From NCBI RefSeq assembly GCF_007992495.1, contig NZ_BKAJ01000112.1, forward strand, positions 1 through 47,094: a DNA stretch of 47,094 nucleotides, given 5' to 3'. Positions 32,055 to 40,758 of the stretch are shown here, piece by piece; position 1 is the stretch's first letter, and every line of letters begins with the position of its first letter. Origin of the DNA: Reyranella soli. Its GTDB lineage: Bacteria > Pseudomonadota > Alphaproteobacteria > Reyranellales > Reyranellaceae. The notes beneath the pieces were generated by a model that made no database searches, had not been told where the DNA came from, and saw only the letters and a list, made by a program, of their open reading frames with translations. The position numbers and the translations under genes were made by a program.

Positions 32055-33494
32055 CTATCGCCTCGCCGCACGAGAAGGTTGCCGCAGTGCCGCCATGCGC
32101 TCGTCGATCAGGCTCTTCAGTGTTGCGACATCGTTGGGAAGCCCGTCGACGCGCTCGGTACGCTCCATCAGGTCGGCAAGCCGGGGCGGCAGCGCCGGCC
32201 GCTCGCCGACAGCCTTCTCGACGGCATCCGGGAACTTGGCGGGATGCGCCGTCGACAGCACGACCATCGGCACCTTGGGATCGCGCCGGTGCTGCTGGGC
32301 CACGGCGTAGCCCACTGCGCTATGGGTATCGAGCGTCACGCCAAACCGCTTGCGGCAGTCGACGATGGCTTTCAGCGTGCCCTCGTCGTCGAGCCGGCCG
32401 GCGTCGAACAGCTCGCGCACGCCGCCCAGCGCATTGGCACCGACCTTCAGCGTGCCGCGGCTCCTGAAGCCCGCCATCGCATCAGCCAGCGCCTTGCCGT
32501 CGCGGCCGTAGAGGTCGAACAGCAGGCGCTCGAAGTTGCTGGAGATCTGGATGTCCATGCTGGGGCTGTAGGTCGGCACCACGTCGGTCATGGTCATGCC
32601 GCCCGCCTCGAAGAAGCGCGCCAGGATGTCGTTGCTGTTGGTCGCCACGACGAAGTGCGAGACCGGCAGGCCCATCTGGCGGGCCGCGTAGCCCGCATAG
32701 ACGTTGCCGAAATTGCCTGTCGGCACCGTGAAGGCCACGGGGCGCTCCGGCGCGCCGAGCTTCACCGCCGCCCAGAAGTAATAGACGATCTGCGCCATCA
32801 CGCGGGCGAAGTTGATCGAGTTCACCGCCGTCAGGGCATGACGATCGCGGAAAGCGAGATCGTTGAAGCACGCCTTAGCGAGGTCCTGGCAGTCGTCGAA
32901 CGTGCCCTCGATGGCGACGTTGTGCACGTTGGGCGCCAGCACCGTCGTCATCTGGCGACGCTGGACCTCGCTCACCCGGCCGTGCGGGAACAGCATGAAG
33001 ATGTCGATGGTCCTGCGGTCGCGCACCGCCTCGATGGCGGCCGAGCCGGTGTCGCCCGAGGTGGCGCCGACGATGGTGGCGTGCTGCTGCCGCGCCGTCA
33101 GCGTGTGATCGAGCATGCGGCCCAAGAGCTGCAGCGCCACGTCCTTGAAGGCGAGCGTCGGGCCGTGGAACAGCTCGAGCAGGTGAAGACCGCTTTCGCC
33201 CAACGGCTTCACCGGCGCCACCTCCGGCGTCTCGAACGAGGCATAGGCCTCGCCGATCAGGCGACGGAAGGTCGCCTCGTCGAAGGCATCACCGATGAAC
33301 GGCCGCATCACCCGATAGGCGACCTCGCCATAGGGCTGGCCCCTGAGGGAAGCGATCTCGGCCTTGGAGAATTGCGGCCATTCGGCCGGCAGGTAGAGGC
33401 CGCCGTCGCGGGCGAGGCCCGCGAGCATGACGTCCTCGAAGCCAAGCGGCTGGGGATTTCCCTGCGAGCCGTGGCGCGTGCTGATGTAGCGCAA
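32055..33494 (-). CDS. thrC: Threonine synthase
   Basis: The 479-residue PLP enzyme converts O-phosphohomoserine to threonine. It starts MRYISTRHGSQGNPQPLGFE, typical of the long bacterial ThrC, with the PLP Lys at 117 in GPTLAFKDVALQLLGR, the phosphate-binding ATSGDTGSAA loop, and the later NSINFARVMAQIVYYF and PTGNFGN motifs. It is near the family's usual length, in one piece, and upstream of the M16 gene. This pairing, near the oxidase operon, is normal for alphaproteobacteria. Confidence 0.96.
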   Translation of the reverse strand: MRYISTRHGSQGNPQPLGFEDVMLAGLARDGGLYLPAEWPQFSKAEIASLRGQPYGEVAYRVMRPFIGDAFDEATFRRLIGEAYASFETPEVAPVKPLGESGLHLLELFHGPTLAFKDVALQLLGRMLDHTLTARQQHATIVGATSGDTGSAAIEAVRDRRTIDIFMLFPHGRVSEVQRRQMTTVLAPNVHNVAIEGTFDDCQDLAKACFNDLAFRDRHALTAVNSINFARVMAQIVYYFWAAVKLGAPERPVAFTVPTGNFGNVYAGYAARQMGLPVSHFVVATNSNDILARFFEAGGMTMTDVVPTYSPSMDIQISSNFERLLFDLYGRDGKALADAMAGFRSRGTLKVGANALGGVRELFDAGRLDDEGTLKAIVDCRKRFGVTLDTHSAVGYAVAQQHRRDPKVPMVVLSTAHPAKFPDAVEKAVGERPALPPRLADLMERTERVDGLPNDVATLKSLIDERMAALRQPSRAARR

Positions 33495-33531
33495 AAGAAA
33501 AACTCCGACTGGGCAGCCCTACGCCACTTGC

Positions 33532-33783
33532 CTAAGCCACTTGGCGGCAGGGCGCATGATCCTTGCGGACCCTCTTGGTCGAAGCGGGGTGTTTCTCCAG
33601 CATCCGCGCCGGGCGCGTCGGACGCTTCACGAGGTCACCGCCGCAATTGGGGCAAAGGCCGCCCAGCCGAGTTCGGGCGCAATCCGCGCAGAACGTGCAC
33701 TCGTAGGTGCAGATCAGCGCGTCAGGCGCGCCGTTGGGCAGGTCCTTGTCGCAGCATTCGCAGTTGGGGCGGAGATCGAGCAT
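33532..33783 (-). CDS. DUF1272 domain protein
   Basis: The 83-residue protein starts MLDLRPNCECCDKDLPNGAP and continues ICTYECTFCADCARTRLGGL followed by CPNCGG. The four CxxC-like pairs suggest a small zinc-binding (treble-clef-like) domain, as in DUF1272. The basic C-terminal tail (KRVRKDHAPCRQ) is extra. The function of the family is unknown. It lies 9 bp after the M32 gene and 37 bp before thrC on the same strand. Confidence 0.88.
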   Translation of the reverse strand: MLDLRPNCECCDKDLPNGAPDALICTYECTFCADCARTRLGGLCPNCGGDLVKRPTRPARMLEKHPASTKRVRKDHAPCRQVA

Positions 33784-33792
33784 GGCTTCCTC

Positions 33793-35295
33793 TTACGCCG
33801 ACAGGTAGCGGGTTTCCAGATGGGCCTTGAAGGCGGCGGTCCCGAGGCGATCGCCGGTCGCCTCGACCAGGACCTGGTCGGTGCTCTCCAATGAGCCCTT
33901 GCCGTGCACATTGGCCCGCAGCCAGGCCAGCAAGGGGGCAAAATCGCCCTTGCCGATGGCCTCCATCAGGCCCGGCTCGGCCCGCCGGGCGGCGGCGAAG
34001 AGCTGGGCCGCGGCCATCGCGCCCAGGGTATAGGTCGGGAAATAGCCCCAGCCGCCATCCGGCCAATGGATGTCCTGCAGGCAGCCCAGCGCGTCGTCGG
34101 GCGGCTCGATGCCCAAAAGATCGCGCATGCCCTCGTTCCAGGCCCCCGGGAGATCGGCGAGCTCGAGGTCGCCTGAAAGCATCGCCCGCTCCAGCCGGTA
34201 GCGCAGCATGATGTGCAATGGGTAGGTCACCTCGTCGGCGTCGACGCGGATGTAGCCCGGCGCGACCCGCGTGTAGATCCGATGGATGTTGTCGGCCGTC
34301 CAGGCCGGCCCGTCCTTACCGAAGGCGGCGCGCATGCGCGGGGCTGCAAACGCGAGGAAGGCGTCGCTGCGGCAGGCCTGCATCTCCATCAGCAGCGACT
34401 GGCTTTCGTGCAAGGCCATGCCGCGCGCATTGCCAACCGGCTGGCGCCGCCAGTCGCGCGGCAGGCCGAGCTCGTAGAGGCCGTGGCCGGTCTCGTGCAG
34501 CACGCCCATCAGGGCGCGCGCGAAGTCGGCCTCGTCGTAGCGCGTGGTGATGCGAACGTCGTCGGCCGTGCCGCCGGTGAAGGGGTGCGCCGAGACATCG
34601 AGACGACCGTGCGTGAAATCGAAGCCGAGCCGACGGCACATCTCCTCACCGAGCTTGCGCTGCTGCTCGACCGGAAATGGCCCGTCGAGCGCGAGCGGCT
34701 TGCCCGCCTTCGCCTGGCGCTCCATGACGCGGCCCAGAAGGTCGGGCAGGAAGGTGCGCAATTCGCCGAACAGCTCGTCGATGCGCGCCGAGCGGCCGCC
34801 CGGCTCGAACTCGTCGAGCAGCGCGTCGTAGAGTGAGGTGCCGAGCGCGGCAGCCTTGGCCTCGCCGACGCGGCGCATGACGGCCAGCACCTCACCGAGC
34901 ATCGGCAGCAGCGACTTGAAATCGGCGTTCTTCTTGGCCTCGCGCCAGACCATCTCGCAAGCCGACGTGGCGCGGGTGCGCGCCTCGACCAGATCGGATG
35001 GCAATGCGCTCTCGTGCACCCACAGTCGGCGCATCTCGCGCAGGTTGGCAGCGCGCCATTGGTCGAGGCCCGTGGCCCCCTCCTCCGCCCGCGACAACAG
35101 CTCGGGCATGTCGGGTGCGGCGATCATGCCGTGGGCGATGACGCCCAGGGTCGCGAGCTGGTCGGCGCGGTCCTCGCTGGCGCCCGACGGCATCATGGCC
35201 GAGCGGTCCCAGTTCAGGATCGAGCTGGCGCGATTGACGGCGCTCAACCGCGCGAAGCGGCGTTCGAGCTCGGCATAGGGATCGTTGGCGATCAT
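33793..35295 (-). CDS. M32-family metallocarboxypeptidase
   Basis: The 500-residue protein is a thermostable-carboxypeptidase-1-like (M32) enzyme that removes C-terminal residues. Zinc ligands are in HETGH (267-271) with the downstream Glu297 in LHESQS. Other family motifs are ILNWDRSAMMP near 27, DVRITTRY near 246 and IRVDADEVTYPLHIMLRY. Length and motif order are normal. Start and the surf1 stop overlap in ATGA, so it is coupled to the oxidase operon, an unusual position for it. No signal peptide is seen; cytoplasmic peptide recycling is the likely role. Confidence 0.93.
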   Translation of the reverse strand: MIANDPYAELERRFARLSAVNRASSILNWDRSAMMPSGASEDRADQLATLGVIAHGMIAAPDMPELLSRAEEGATGLDQWRAANLREMRRLWVHESALPSDLVEARTRATSACEMVWREAKKNADFKSLLPMLGEVLAVMRRVGEAKAAALGTSLYDALLDEFEPGGRSARIDELFGELRTFLPDLLGRVMERQAKAGKPLALDGPFPVEQQRKLGEEMCRRLGFDFTHGRLDVSAHPFTGGTADDVRITTRYDEADFARALMGVLHETGHGLYELGLPRDWRRQPVGNARGMALHESQSLLMEMQACRSDAFLAFAAPRMRAAFGKDGPAWTADNIHRIYTRVAPGYIRVDADEVTYPLHIMLRYRLERAMLSGDLELADLPGAWNEGMRDLLGIEPPDDALGCLQDIHWPDGGWGYFPTYTLGAMAAAQLFAAARRAEPGLMEAIGKGDFAPLLAWLRANVHGKGSLESTDQVLVEATGDRLGTAAFKAHLETRYLSA

Positions 35296-36050
35296 GGCGC
35301 GTCCTTGGGCTTGACCTTCGTGCGGCCGGCGACGGTGAGGCGGCCGTTCTCCCAGTGATAGGCGAGATAGACGCCGGCCAGCGCCAGCGCGAGCAGGAAC
35401 CAGGTGATGGCGTACTGCAGATGGTCGTTGGGGATGTCGAGGCGCGTCTGGCCGCCGATCGGCACGCCGCCGGGGTTGGGCGCCGCATCGGCCTCGAGGA
35501 AGAAGGTGTCGAGCTTGGGATCGGGCTTGCCGCCCGCCATGCTGCGCATCAGCGGCACGTCGACATGGAACCACACGTTCTTGTCCGGCACGTTCTCGGG
35601 CGCGAACTGGCGGCGCTCCTGGTTGCGGCGGACGATGCCGGTGAGATCGACGCGATCGGTCACCTGCCCTTGGGCGCGCTTGGCCGGATCCTTCTGCTCC
35701 TGGGGAATCCAGCCGCGGTCGAACAGCACGATGCGGCCGTCGTCCGTCCTGAGCGGCGTCACGACCTGCAGGCCGACCTTGTTCTTGAGGTTGCGTGCGG
35801 CGAGGTAGAACTCCTTGTCGTTCAGGAGCGTGCCCGACACGGTCACGCGGCCGTACTCCTGGCGCAGCGGATTGCCGCGCAGCAGCTCGTCGAGCGTGAT
35901 GGGAGCGGCTGCCTGGTTGACCTCGATGCGATGCAGGATGTCGCGCTTCCATTCGCGGCGCTCCATCTGCCAGAGGCCGAGCCCCAGCGAGACCACGAAG
36001 ATCGGCAGCGAGATGAGGGTGGGCCACAAGGCTGGCCTGAGCCGGATCAT
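35292..36050 (-). CDS. surf1: SURF1-family cytochrome oxidase assembly protein
   Basis: The 252-residue protein has the SURF1 layout: an N-terminal membrane helix (PTLISLPIFVVSLGLGLWQM), the periplasmic domain with YGRVTVSGTL and VLFDRGWIP, and a second helix near the C-terminus (AITWFLLALALAGVYLAYHW). SURF1 helps insert heme a into subunit I of the aa3 oxidase. It follows DUF983 by 10 bp and overlaps the M32 gene. Confidence 0.95.
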   Translation of the reverse strand: MIRLRPALWPTLISLPIFVVSLGLGLWQMERREWKRDILHRIEVNQAAAPITLDELLRGNPLRQEYGRVTVSGTLLNDKEFYLAARNLKNKVGLQVVTPLRTDDGRIVLFDRGWIPQEQKDPAKRAQGQVTDRVDLTGIVRRNQERRQFAPENVPDKNVWFHVDVPLMRSMAGGKPDPKLDTFFLEADAAPNPGGVPIGGQTRLDIPNDHLQYAITWFLLALALAGVYLAYHWENGRLTVAGRTKVKPKDAP

Positions 36051-36060
36051 ACGCCCTCTC

Positions 36061-36423
36061 CTATTCGTCCAGCGCCGTCGAGCGATGGGTGTACTGCTGG
36101 GCGATCAGCCACGCCTTCAGCACGCGCAGCATCCATACGGCGAGTCCGACGGTGAGCGGTCCCCAGATCAGGACATGCACCCACCACGGCGGCTCGAAGC
36201 GGAACTCGACCCAGAACACCAGGATCATGACGATGGCGCCCAGGCCCAGGATGACGAAGACCGCGGGGCCGTCGCCGGCATCGTTGCCGCGCAGGTCGAG
36301 GTCGCACTCCGAGCAACGTTCGGCAACGTTCAGCAGACCGGCGAATAGCCGGCCACGGCCGCAGCGCGGGCAGGCCCCGCGCAGGGCGACGTCGACAGGC
36401 GATTGCCGCGGCCAATCAGACAT
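36061..36423 (-). CDS. DUF983 membrane protein of the oxidase operon
   Basis: The 120-residue protein has an N-terminal zinc-ribbon-like pair (RGACPRCGRGRLF, ERCSECDLDL) and two hydrophobic helices (PAVFVILGLGAIVMILVFWV; VLIWGPLTVGLAVWMLRVL). DUF983 proteins regularly lie between ctaE and surf1 in alphaproteobacteria and are presumed to aid oxidase assembly or membrane function. The ATG at 36423 has GGGAGG 6 bases upstream. Confidence 0.9.
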   Translation of the reverse strand: MSDWPRQSPVDVALRGACPRCGRGRLFAGLLNVAERCSECDLDLRGNDAGDGPAVFVILGLGAIVMILVFWVEFRFEPPWWVHVLIWGPLTVGLAVWMLRVLKAWLIAQQYTHRSTALDE

Positions 36424-36441
36424 CACGTGCCTCCCAAAGGC

Positions 36442-36468
36442 GAACCGCCGGGGATCACCCGGCGGTTC
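36442..36468. terminator. Hairpin between ctaE and DUF983
   Basis: Arms GAACCGCCGGG (36442-36452) and CCCGGCGGTTC (36458-36468) pair perfectly over 11 bp with a 5-base loop. No T-run follows on the minus strand, so it may be a processing or stability element, or a partial terminator, separating ctaE from the downstream genes. Confidence 0.6.
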
Positions 36469-36490
36469 AAACATAGTCTGTGGCGCTGCG

Positions 36491-37363
36491 TCAGTGCAGG
36501 GCGATCGGCGCCTTGCCCGAGCCCCACCAGTAGATGCAGAAGAACAGGAACAGCCACACCACGTCGACGAAGTGCCAGTACCAAGCGGCGGCCTCGAACC
36601 CGAAATGCTGGTTCGGCTTGAACTGGCCGGCCATGGCGCGGAACAGGCAGACCAGCAGGAAGGTCGTGCCGACCAGCACGTGGAAGCCGTGGAAGCCGGT
36701 CGCCATGAAGAACGTCGAGGAATAGATGTTCTCACGGAAGCTGAACGGCGCGTTGAAGTACTCGTAGGCCTGGATGCCGGTGAAGCAGATGCCCAAGATC
36801 ACCGTCAGCGTCAGCCCGCGCACCGCGTCGCGCTTGTTGCCCTCGAGGATCGCATGGTGCGCCCAGGTCACCGTGGTGCCCGACAGCAGCAGGATCAGCG
36901 TGTTCATGAAGGGCAGGTCGAACGGCGCGATGACGCTGATGCCCTTGGGCGGCCAGACGCCGCCGGTCGCCTCGGCGCGCACCGGCATCTCCGGCGAGTT
37001 CGGGAACAGCGAGGCGTCGAAGAAGGCCCAGAAGAAGGCGGCGAAGAACAGCACCTCCGAGGCGATGAACAGGATCATGCCGTAGCGCAGGCCGAGCTGG
37101 ACCACCGCCGTGTGGTACTTGCGGGATTCGACGATGACGTCGCTCCACCACCAGAACATCACGGCGAGGATCAGCGCCAGGCCGGGCGCAATGATCCACC
37201 ACTGCACCGCCTTGACGACGTTGGCGACGCCGGTGCCGAGTATCTCGGGATGCATGCCGAGCCCCGCCCCCAGCGCCAGCAGGAGCGCACCCAGCGCACC
37301 CAGCGCCGGCCACGGGCTGGGATCGACCAGATGATAGGGATGCTTGGGAGTGCCGTCGGCCAT
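36491..37363 (-). CDS. ctaE: Cytochrome c oxidase subunit III
   Basis: The 290-residue protein has seven membrane segments with subunit III landmarks: KHPYHLVDPSPWPALGALGA at the start, MILFIASEVLFFAAFFWAFF with the conserved Glu, GTTVTWAHHAILEGN, FMATGFHGFHVLVGTTFL and the terminal WYWHFVDVVWLFLFFCIYWW. It stabilises the aa3 oxidase and its proton uptake. The start at 37363 is used; ATG at 37369 overlapping the ctaG stop is an alternative. Confidence 0.96.
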   Translation of the reverse strand: MADGTPKHPYHLVDPSPWPALGALGALLLALGAGLGMHPEILGTGVANVVKAVQWWIIAPGLALILAVMFWWWSDVIVESRKYHTAVVQLGLRYGMILFIASEVLFFAAFFWAFFDASLFPNSPEMPVRAEATGGVWPPKGISVIAPFDLPFMNTLILLLSGTTVTWAHHAILEGNKRDAVRGLTLTVILGICFTGIQAYEYFNAPFSFRENIYSSTFFMATGFHGFHVLVGTTFLLVCLFRAMAGQFKPNQHFGFEAAAWYWHFVDVVWLFLFFCIYWWGSGKAPIALH

Positions 37364-37365
37364 GA

Positions 37366-37965
37366 TCATCCACCCTTTCCAGTGGCGTCGGCAGGAACGC
37401 TGCCGAGCAAGGTCTTCGCCCGCTCCGTCTTGGCCTCGAAGAAGGTGTACGAGAGCGTGATGGTGCGGACGTTGTCGTAGCGCCGATCCTTGTCCATCTC
37501 GGGATCGACGAAGAACACCACGGGCATGTCGACCGACTGCCCGGGCAGCAGCAACTGCTCGGTGAAGCAGAAGCATTGCAGCTTGTTGAACCACGGCCCG
37601 GCGTGCTCGGGCGTGACGTTATAGGTCGAGGTGCCGACGATCGGGCGCTGCGAAACGTTGGTCACGCGGTAGTGGACCAGCTTCTCCTCGCCCAGCTTGA
37701 CCTTGACCTCGCGCTCGAGCGGCGTGAAGCGCCACGGCAGGTTGGCATCGACGTTGGAATCGAAGCGCACGTTGACGGTGCGCGACAGCACGGGGCGCCC
37801 CGCTCCATCGGCGCCCTGCTCCACGGCGACCTTGGGCGTGCCGCCGAAGCCGGTGGCGCGGCAGAACATGTCGTAGAGCGGCGAGGCCGCGTAGGCCAGC
37901 GCCAGCATGCCGCCGACCGTGGCGGCGAGCGTCCAGGCGAGCCGGGCGTTCTTGTCGCCGCTCAT
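37366..37965 (-). CDS. ctaG: Cytochrome c oxidase assembly protein CtaG/Cox11
   Basis: The 199-residue copper chaperone delivers CuB to subunit I. One N-terminal membrane helix (about 9-28) is followed by a periplasmic Ig-like domain. The copper-binding LQCFCFTEQ holds Cys131 and Cys133, with FCRATGFGG near residue 35 as in all Cox11 proteins. It overlaps the preceding small gene by ATGA and stops just before ctaE. Confidence 0.96.
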   Translation of the reverse strand: MSGDKNARLAWTLAATVGGMLALAYAASPLYDMFCRATGFGGTPKVAVEQGADGAGRPVLSRTVNVRFDSNVDANLPWRFTPLEREVKVKLGEEKLVHYRVTNVSQRPIVGTSTYNVTPEHAGPWFNKLQCFCFTEQLLLPGQSVDMPVVFFVDPEMDKDRRYDNVRTITLSYTFFEAKTERAKTLLGSVPADATGKGG

Positions 37966-38108
37966 TGCTGCGGCCCCATGCGCACGATGGTGAGCACGAA
38001 GAAGATCACGACCAGCACCACCAGGAAGCCGGCCACGACAAGGTTCTTGCCGCGCTGGCGGCGGTGGATGTCGGAATCGCCGGGGCGGTTGTCGGCCATC
38101 ACGCTCAT
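37962..38108 (-). CDS. Small single-helix membrane protein of the oxidase operon (CoxF-like)
   Basis: The 48-residue protein, too short for many gene finders, reads DSDIHRRQRGKNLVVAGFLV, then VLVVIFFVLTIVRMGPQQ. A basic N-terminus is followed by one membrane helix. Small proteins in this slot between ctaB and ctaG are standard in alphaproteobacteria. Its start overlaps the ctaB stop and its stop overlaps the ctaG start, so translation is coupled on both sides. ATG at 38099 is an alternative start. It probably aids oxidase assembly. Confidence 0.85.
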   Translation of the reverse strand: MSVMADNRPGDSDIHRRQRGKNLVVAGFLVVLVVIFFVLTIVRMGPQQ

Positions 38109-39034
38109 CCGGCCAGCATCCGGGACACCAGCTGGTCGACCGGCAGCGCGGCGAACAGCGCGGCGAGATAGATCAGCGAGAAGCGGAACATGCGACGCGC
38201 CGGACCATGGCCGGTCGCGTCGTCGGCCGCGCGCCACACCGTCACGGCGTGGCCGATGAAAGAGAGGCTCAGCACCAGGGCGACGGCGCCGTAGAGCCAG
38301 CCGACCGCGCCCATCAAGGTCGGCACCAGCGCCACCGGCAGCAGCACGAAGGTGTAGATCAGCATCTGCCGCTTGGTCTCGCGCGGCCCCGCCACCACCG
38401 GCAGCATGGGCACGCCGGCGCGGCGATAGTCGTCGCTGCGATAGAGCGCCAGCGCCCAGAAGTGCGGCGGCGTCCACAGGAAGATCAGGCCGAACAGGGC
38501 GATCGAGATGAGCGAGACGTCGCCGGTGACGGCAGCCCAGCCGATCATCGGCGGGAAGGCGCCGGCGGCGCCGCCGATCACGATGTTCTGCGGCGTGCGG
38601 CGCTTCAGCCACACCGTGTAGATGAAGACATAGAACAGGATCGCGGCGGTGAGCAGCCCGGCCGCGACGAAGTTGGTCGACACCGCCATCAGCAGGACGG
38701 AGAAGATCGACAGCAGCACGCCAAGACCCAGCGCGTCGTCCGGCGCCACGCGGCCGGCCGGCAGAGGCCGGTTGGCGGTGCGCGCCATCAGGGCGTCGAG
38801 GTCGCGCTCGTACCACATGTTGATGCAGCCGGCGGCGCCCGAGCCCAGCGCGATCGCCAGCACGGCGAGCGCGGCGGTGAAGGGATGCAGGTGGCCCGGC
38901 GCGATCATCACGCCGACCAGGCCGGTGAAGACAACCAGCGACATGACCCTGGGCTTGAGCAAGTCGACGTAGTCGCGCACGCGCGTCGGCGGCGCCTCGT
39001 CGAATGCCCTCAGGATCTGTGTCGTGTCGCTCAT
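38105..39034 (-). CDS. ctaB: Protoheme IX farnesyltransferase (heme o synthase)
   Basis: The 309-residue UbiA-superfamily prenyltransferase makes heme o from heme b, the first step to heme a. The Asp-rich prenyl-binding motif is in NMWYERDLDALMARTANRPL, with a second in YRSDDYRRAGVPMLPVVAG. About nine membrane helices are evident. It is 62 bp from ctaD, with a hairpin in the gap. Confidence 0.96.
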   Translation of the reverse strand: MSDTTQILRAFDEAPPTRVRDYVDLLKPRVMSLVVFTGLVGVMIAPGHLHPFTAALAVLAIALGSGAAGCINMWYERDLDALMARTANRPLPAGRVAPDDALGLGVLLSIFSVLLMAVSTNFVAAGLLTAAILFYVFIYTVWLKRRTPQNIVIGGAAGAFPPMIGWAAVTGDVSLISIALFGLIFLWTPPHFWALALYRSDDYRRAGVPMLPVVAGPRETKRQMLIYTFVLLPVALVPTLMGAVGWLYGAVALVLSLSFIGHAVTVWRAADDATGHGPARRMFRFSLIYLAALFAALPVDQLVSRMLAG

Positions 39035-39046
39035 TGCTCAATCAAG

Positions 39047-39089
39047 GCGAAGGCGCCGACCTCATGAATCCTGGAGGGGGCGCCTTCGC
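39047..39089. promoter_or_regulatory. Hairpin between ctaD and ctaB
   Basis: Arms GCGAAGGCGCC (39047-39057) and GGCGCCTTCGC (39079-39089) are perfectly complementary over 11 bp with a 21-base loop. It fills most of the ctaD-ctaB gap and lacks a T-run. It may lower expression of ctaB relative to ctaC and ctaD by partial termination or mRNA processing. Confidence 0.55.
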
Positions 39090-39096
39090 TCCTATC

Positions 39097-40734
39097 TCAG
39101 TGGTGCGCCGTCGGGGAGATGTGCGGCAGTTCCTCGAAGGTGTGGAACGGCGGCGGCGAAGCCACCGTCCATTCCAGCGTCGTGGCGCCGTCGCCCCAGT
39201 AGTTGGCGCCGACCCGCTTGCCGGCCAGCATTCCGCCGAACACGACGAAGATCAGCCAGAAGATGGTCGAGCCGAAGGAGATGAAGGCGCCGATCGAGGA
39301 GATGTAGTTCCAGTGCGACATCGCGTCGGGATAGTCGACGTAGTGGCGCGGCATGCCGGCGAGCCCGCTGAAGTGCATCGGGAAGAACGTCAGGTTCACG
39401 CCGATGAAGGTCGTCCAGAAGTGGATCTGCGCCGCCCACTCCGGATACTGCCGGCCGGTCATCTTGCCGAACCAGTAGTAGAAGCCGGCGAACATGCCGA
39501 ACACCGCGCCGAGCGAGAGCACGTAGTGGAAGTGCGCGATCACGTAGTAGGTGTTGTGCAGCGAGTAATCGACGCCGGCATTGGCCAGCACGACGCCCGT
39601 GACGCCGCCCACGGTGAACAGGAAGATGAAGCCGATCGCCCACAGCATCGGCACTTCGAGGCGAATCGAGCCGCCCCACATGGTGGCGATCCAGGAGAAG
39701 ATCTTGATGCCTGTCGGCACCGCGATCACCATCGTCGCGGCGACGAAGTAGGCGCGCGTATCGACATCCATGCCGACCGTGAACATGTGATGCGCCCACA
39801 CCACGAAGCCGACGACGCCGATCGCCACCATCGCGTAGGCCATGCCCAGGTAGCCGAAGATCGGCTTCTTGGAGAAGGTCGAGATGATGTGGCTGACGAT
39901 GCCGAAGGCCGGCAGGATCATGATGTACACCTCGGGATGGCCGAAGAACCAGAAGAGGTGCAGGAACAGGGTCGGATCACCGCCACCCTCGGGCTTGAAG
40001 AACGAGGTGCCGAAGTTGCGGTCGGTCAGCAGCATGGTGATGGCGCCGGCCAGGACCGGCAGGGCCAGCAGCAGCAGAAACGCCGTCACCAGGATCGACC
40101 AGGCGAACAGCGGCATGCGGTGCAAGGTCATGCCCGGCGCCCGCATGTTGAAGATCGTGGTGATGAAGTTGATGGCGCCCAGGATCGAGGACGCGCCGGC
40201 GATGTGCAGCGAGAAGATCGCGAGATCCATGCCCGCGCCCTGGCTGATCGTGAGCGGCGGATAGATCGTCCAGCCGGTGCCGACGCCGCCGCCGATCACG
40301 GCCGAGGCCAGCAGCAGGAGGAAGGCCGGCGGCAGCAGCCAGAAGCTGATGTTGTTCATGCGCGGGAAGGCCATGTCGGGCGCGCCGATCATCAGCGGCA
40401 CGAACCAGTTGCCGAACCCGCCGATCAGCGCCGGCATGACGACGAAGAACACCATGATCAGGCCGTGCGCCGTGACGACGGTGTTCCACAGGTGGCCGTT
40501 CGGCGTGCCGTCCGGACCGTTGAAGTACTGCACGCCGGGCTGCAGCAGCTCGAGACGCATGACCACCGAGAAGGTGGCGCCGATCAGGGCGGCGAAGATC
40601 GCGAACACAAGGTACATCGTGCCGATGTCCTTGTGGTTGGTGCTGTACAGCCAGCGCTTGATGCCCGTCGGCGTGTGATGGTCGTCGTGACCATGAGCGT
40701 CGTGTGAGTGGGCGGCGCCGTACCCGGTGGCCAT
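39097..40734 (-). CDS. ctaD: Cytochrome c oxidase subunit I (aa3 type)
   Basis: The 545-residue catalytic subunit has all metal ligands: His90 (TAHGLIMVFF) for low-spin heme a, His266 and cross-linked Tyr270 (GHPEVY), His315-His316 (VWAHHMFT) for CuB, and the later HFHYVLSLG block for the hemes. GHPEVY identifies the A-type (K-channel Tyr) enzyme. The N-terminus carries a His-rich stretch (HSHDAHGHDDHH, 9-20) that could bind metal. GGAGAG precedes the ATG. It is 24 bp after ctaC. Confidence 0.97.
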   Translation of the reverse strand: MATGYGAAHSHDAHGHDDHHTPTGIKRWLYSTNHKDIGTMYLVFAIFAALIGATFSVVMRLELLQPGVQYFNGPDGTPNGHLWNTVVTAHGLIMVFFVVMPALIGGFGNWFVPLMIGAPDMAFPRMNNISFWLLPPAFLLLLASAVIGGGVGTGWTIYPPLTISQGAGMDLAIFSLHIAGASSILGAINFITTIFNMRAPGMTLHRMPLFAWSILVTAFLLLLALPVLAGAITMLLTDRNFGTSFFKPEGGGDPTLFLHLFWFFGHPEVYIMILPAFGIVSHIISTFSKKPIFGYLGMAYAMVAIGVVGFVVWAHHMFTVGMDVDTRAYFVAATMVIAVPTGIKIFSWIATMWGGSIRLEVPMLWAIGFIFLFTVGGVTGVVLANAGVDYSLHNTYYVIAHFHYVLSLGAVFGMFAGFYYWFGKMTGRQYPEWAAQIHFWTTFIGVNLTFFPMHFSGLAGMPRHYVDYPDAMSHWNYISSIGAFISFGSTIFWLIFVVFGGMLAGKRVGANYWGDGATTLEWTVASPPPFHTFEELPHISPTAHH

Positions 40735-40758
40735 TTTATCTCTCCTGCGGCGAAGCGC

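Noticed and set aside
31851..33830. A 659-codon plus-strand frame opposite thrC and M16
   Set aside because: It is antisense to two clearly recognised genes, is Arg/His-rich as expected for a GC-rich shadow frame, and matches no family.
39004..40707. A 567-codon plus-strand frame opposite ctaD
   Set aside because: It is an Asp/His/Arg-rich low-complexity shadow of ctaD, without a ribosome binding site or family resemblance.
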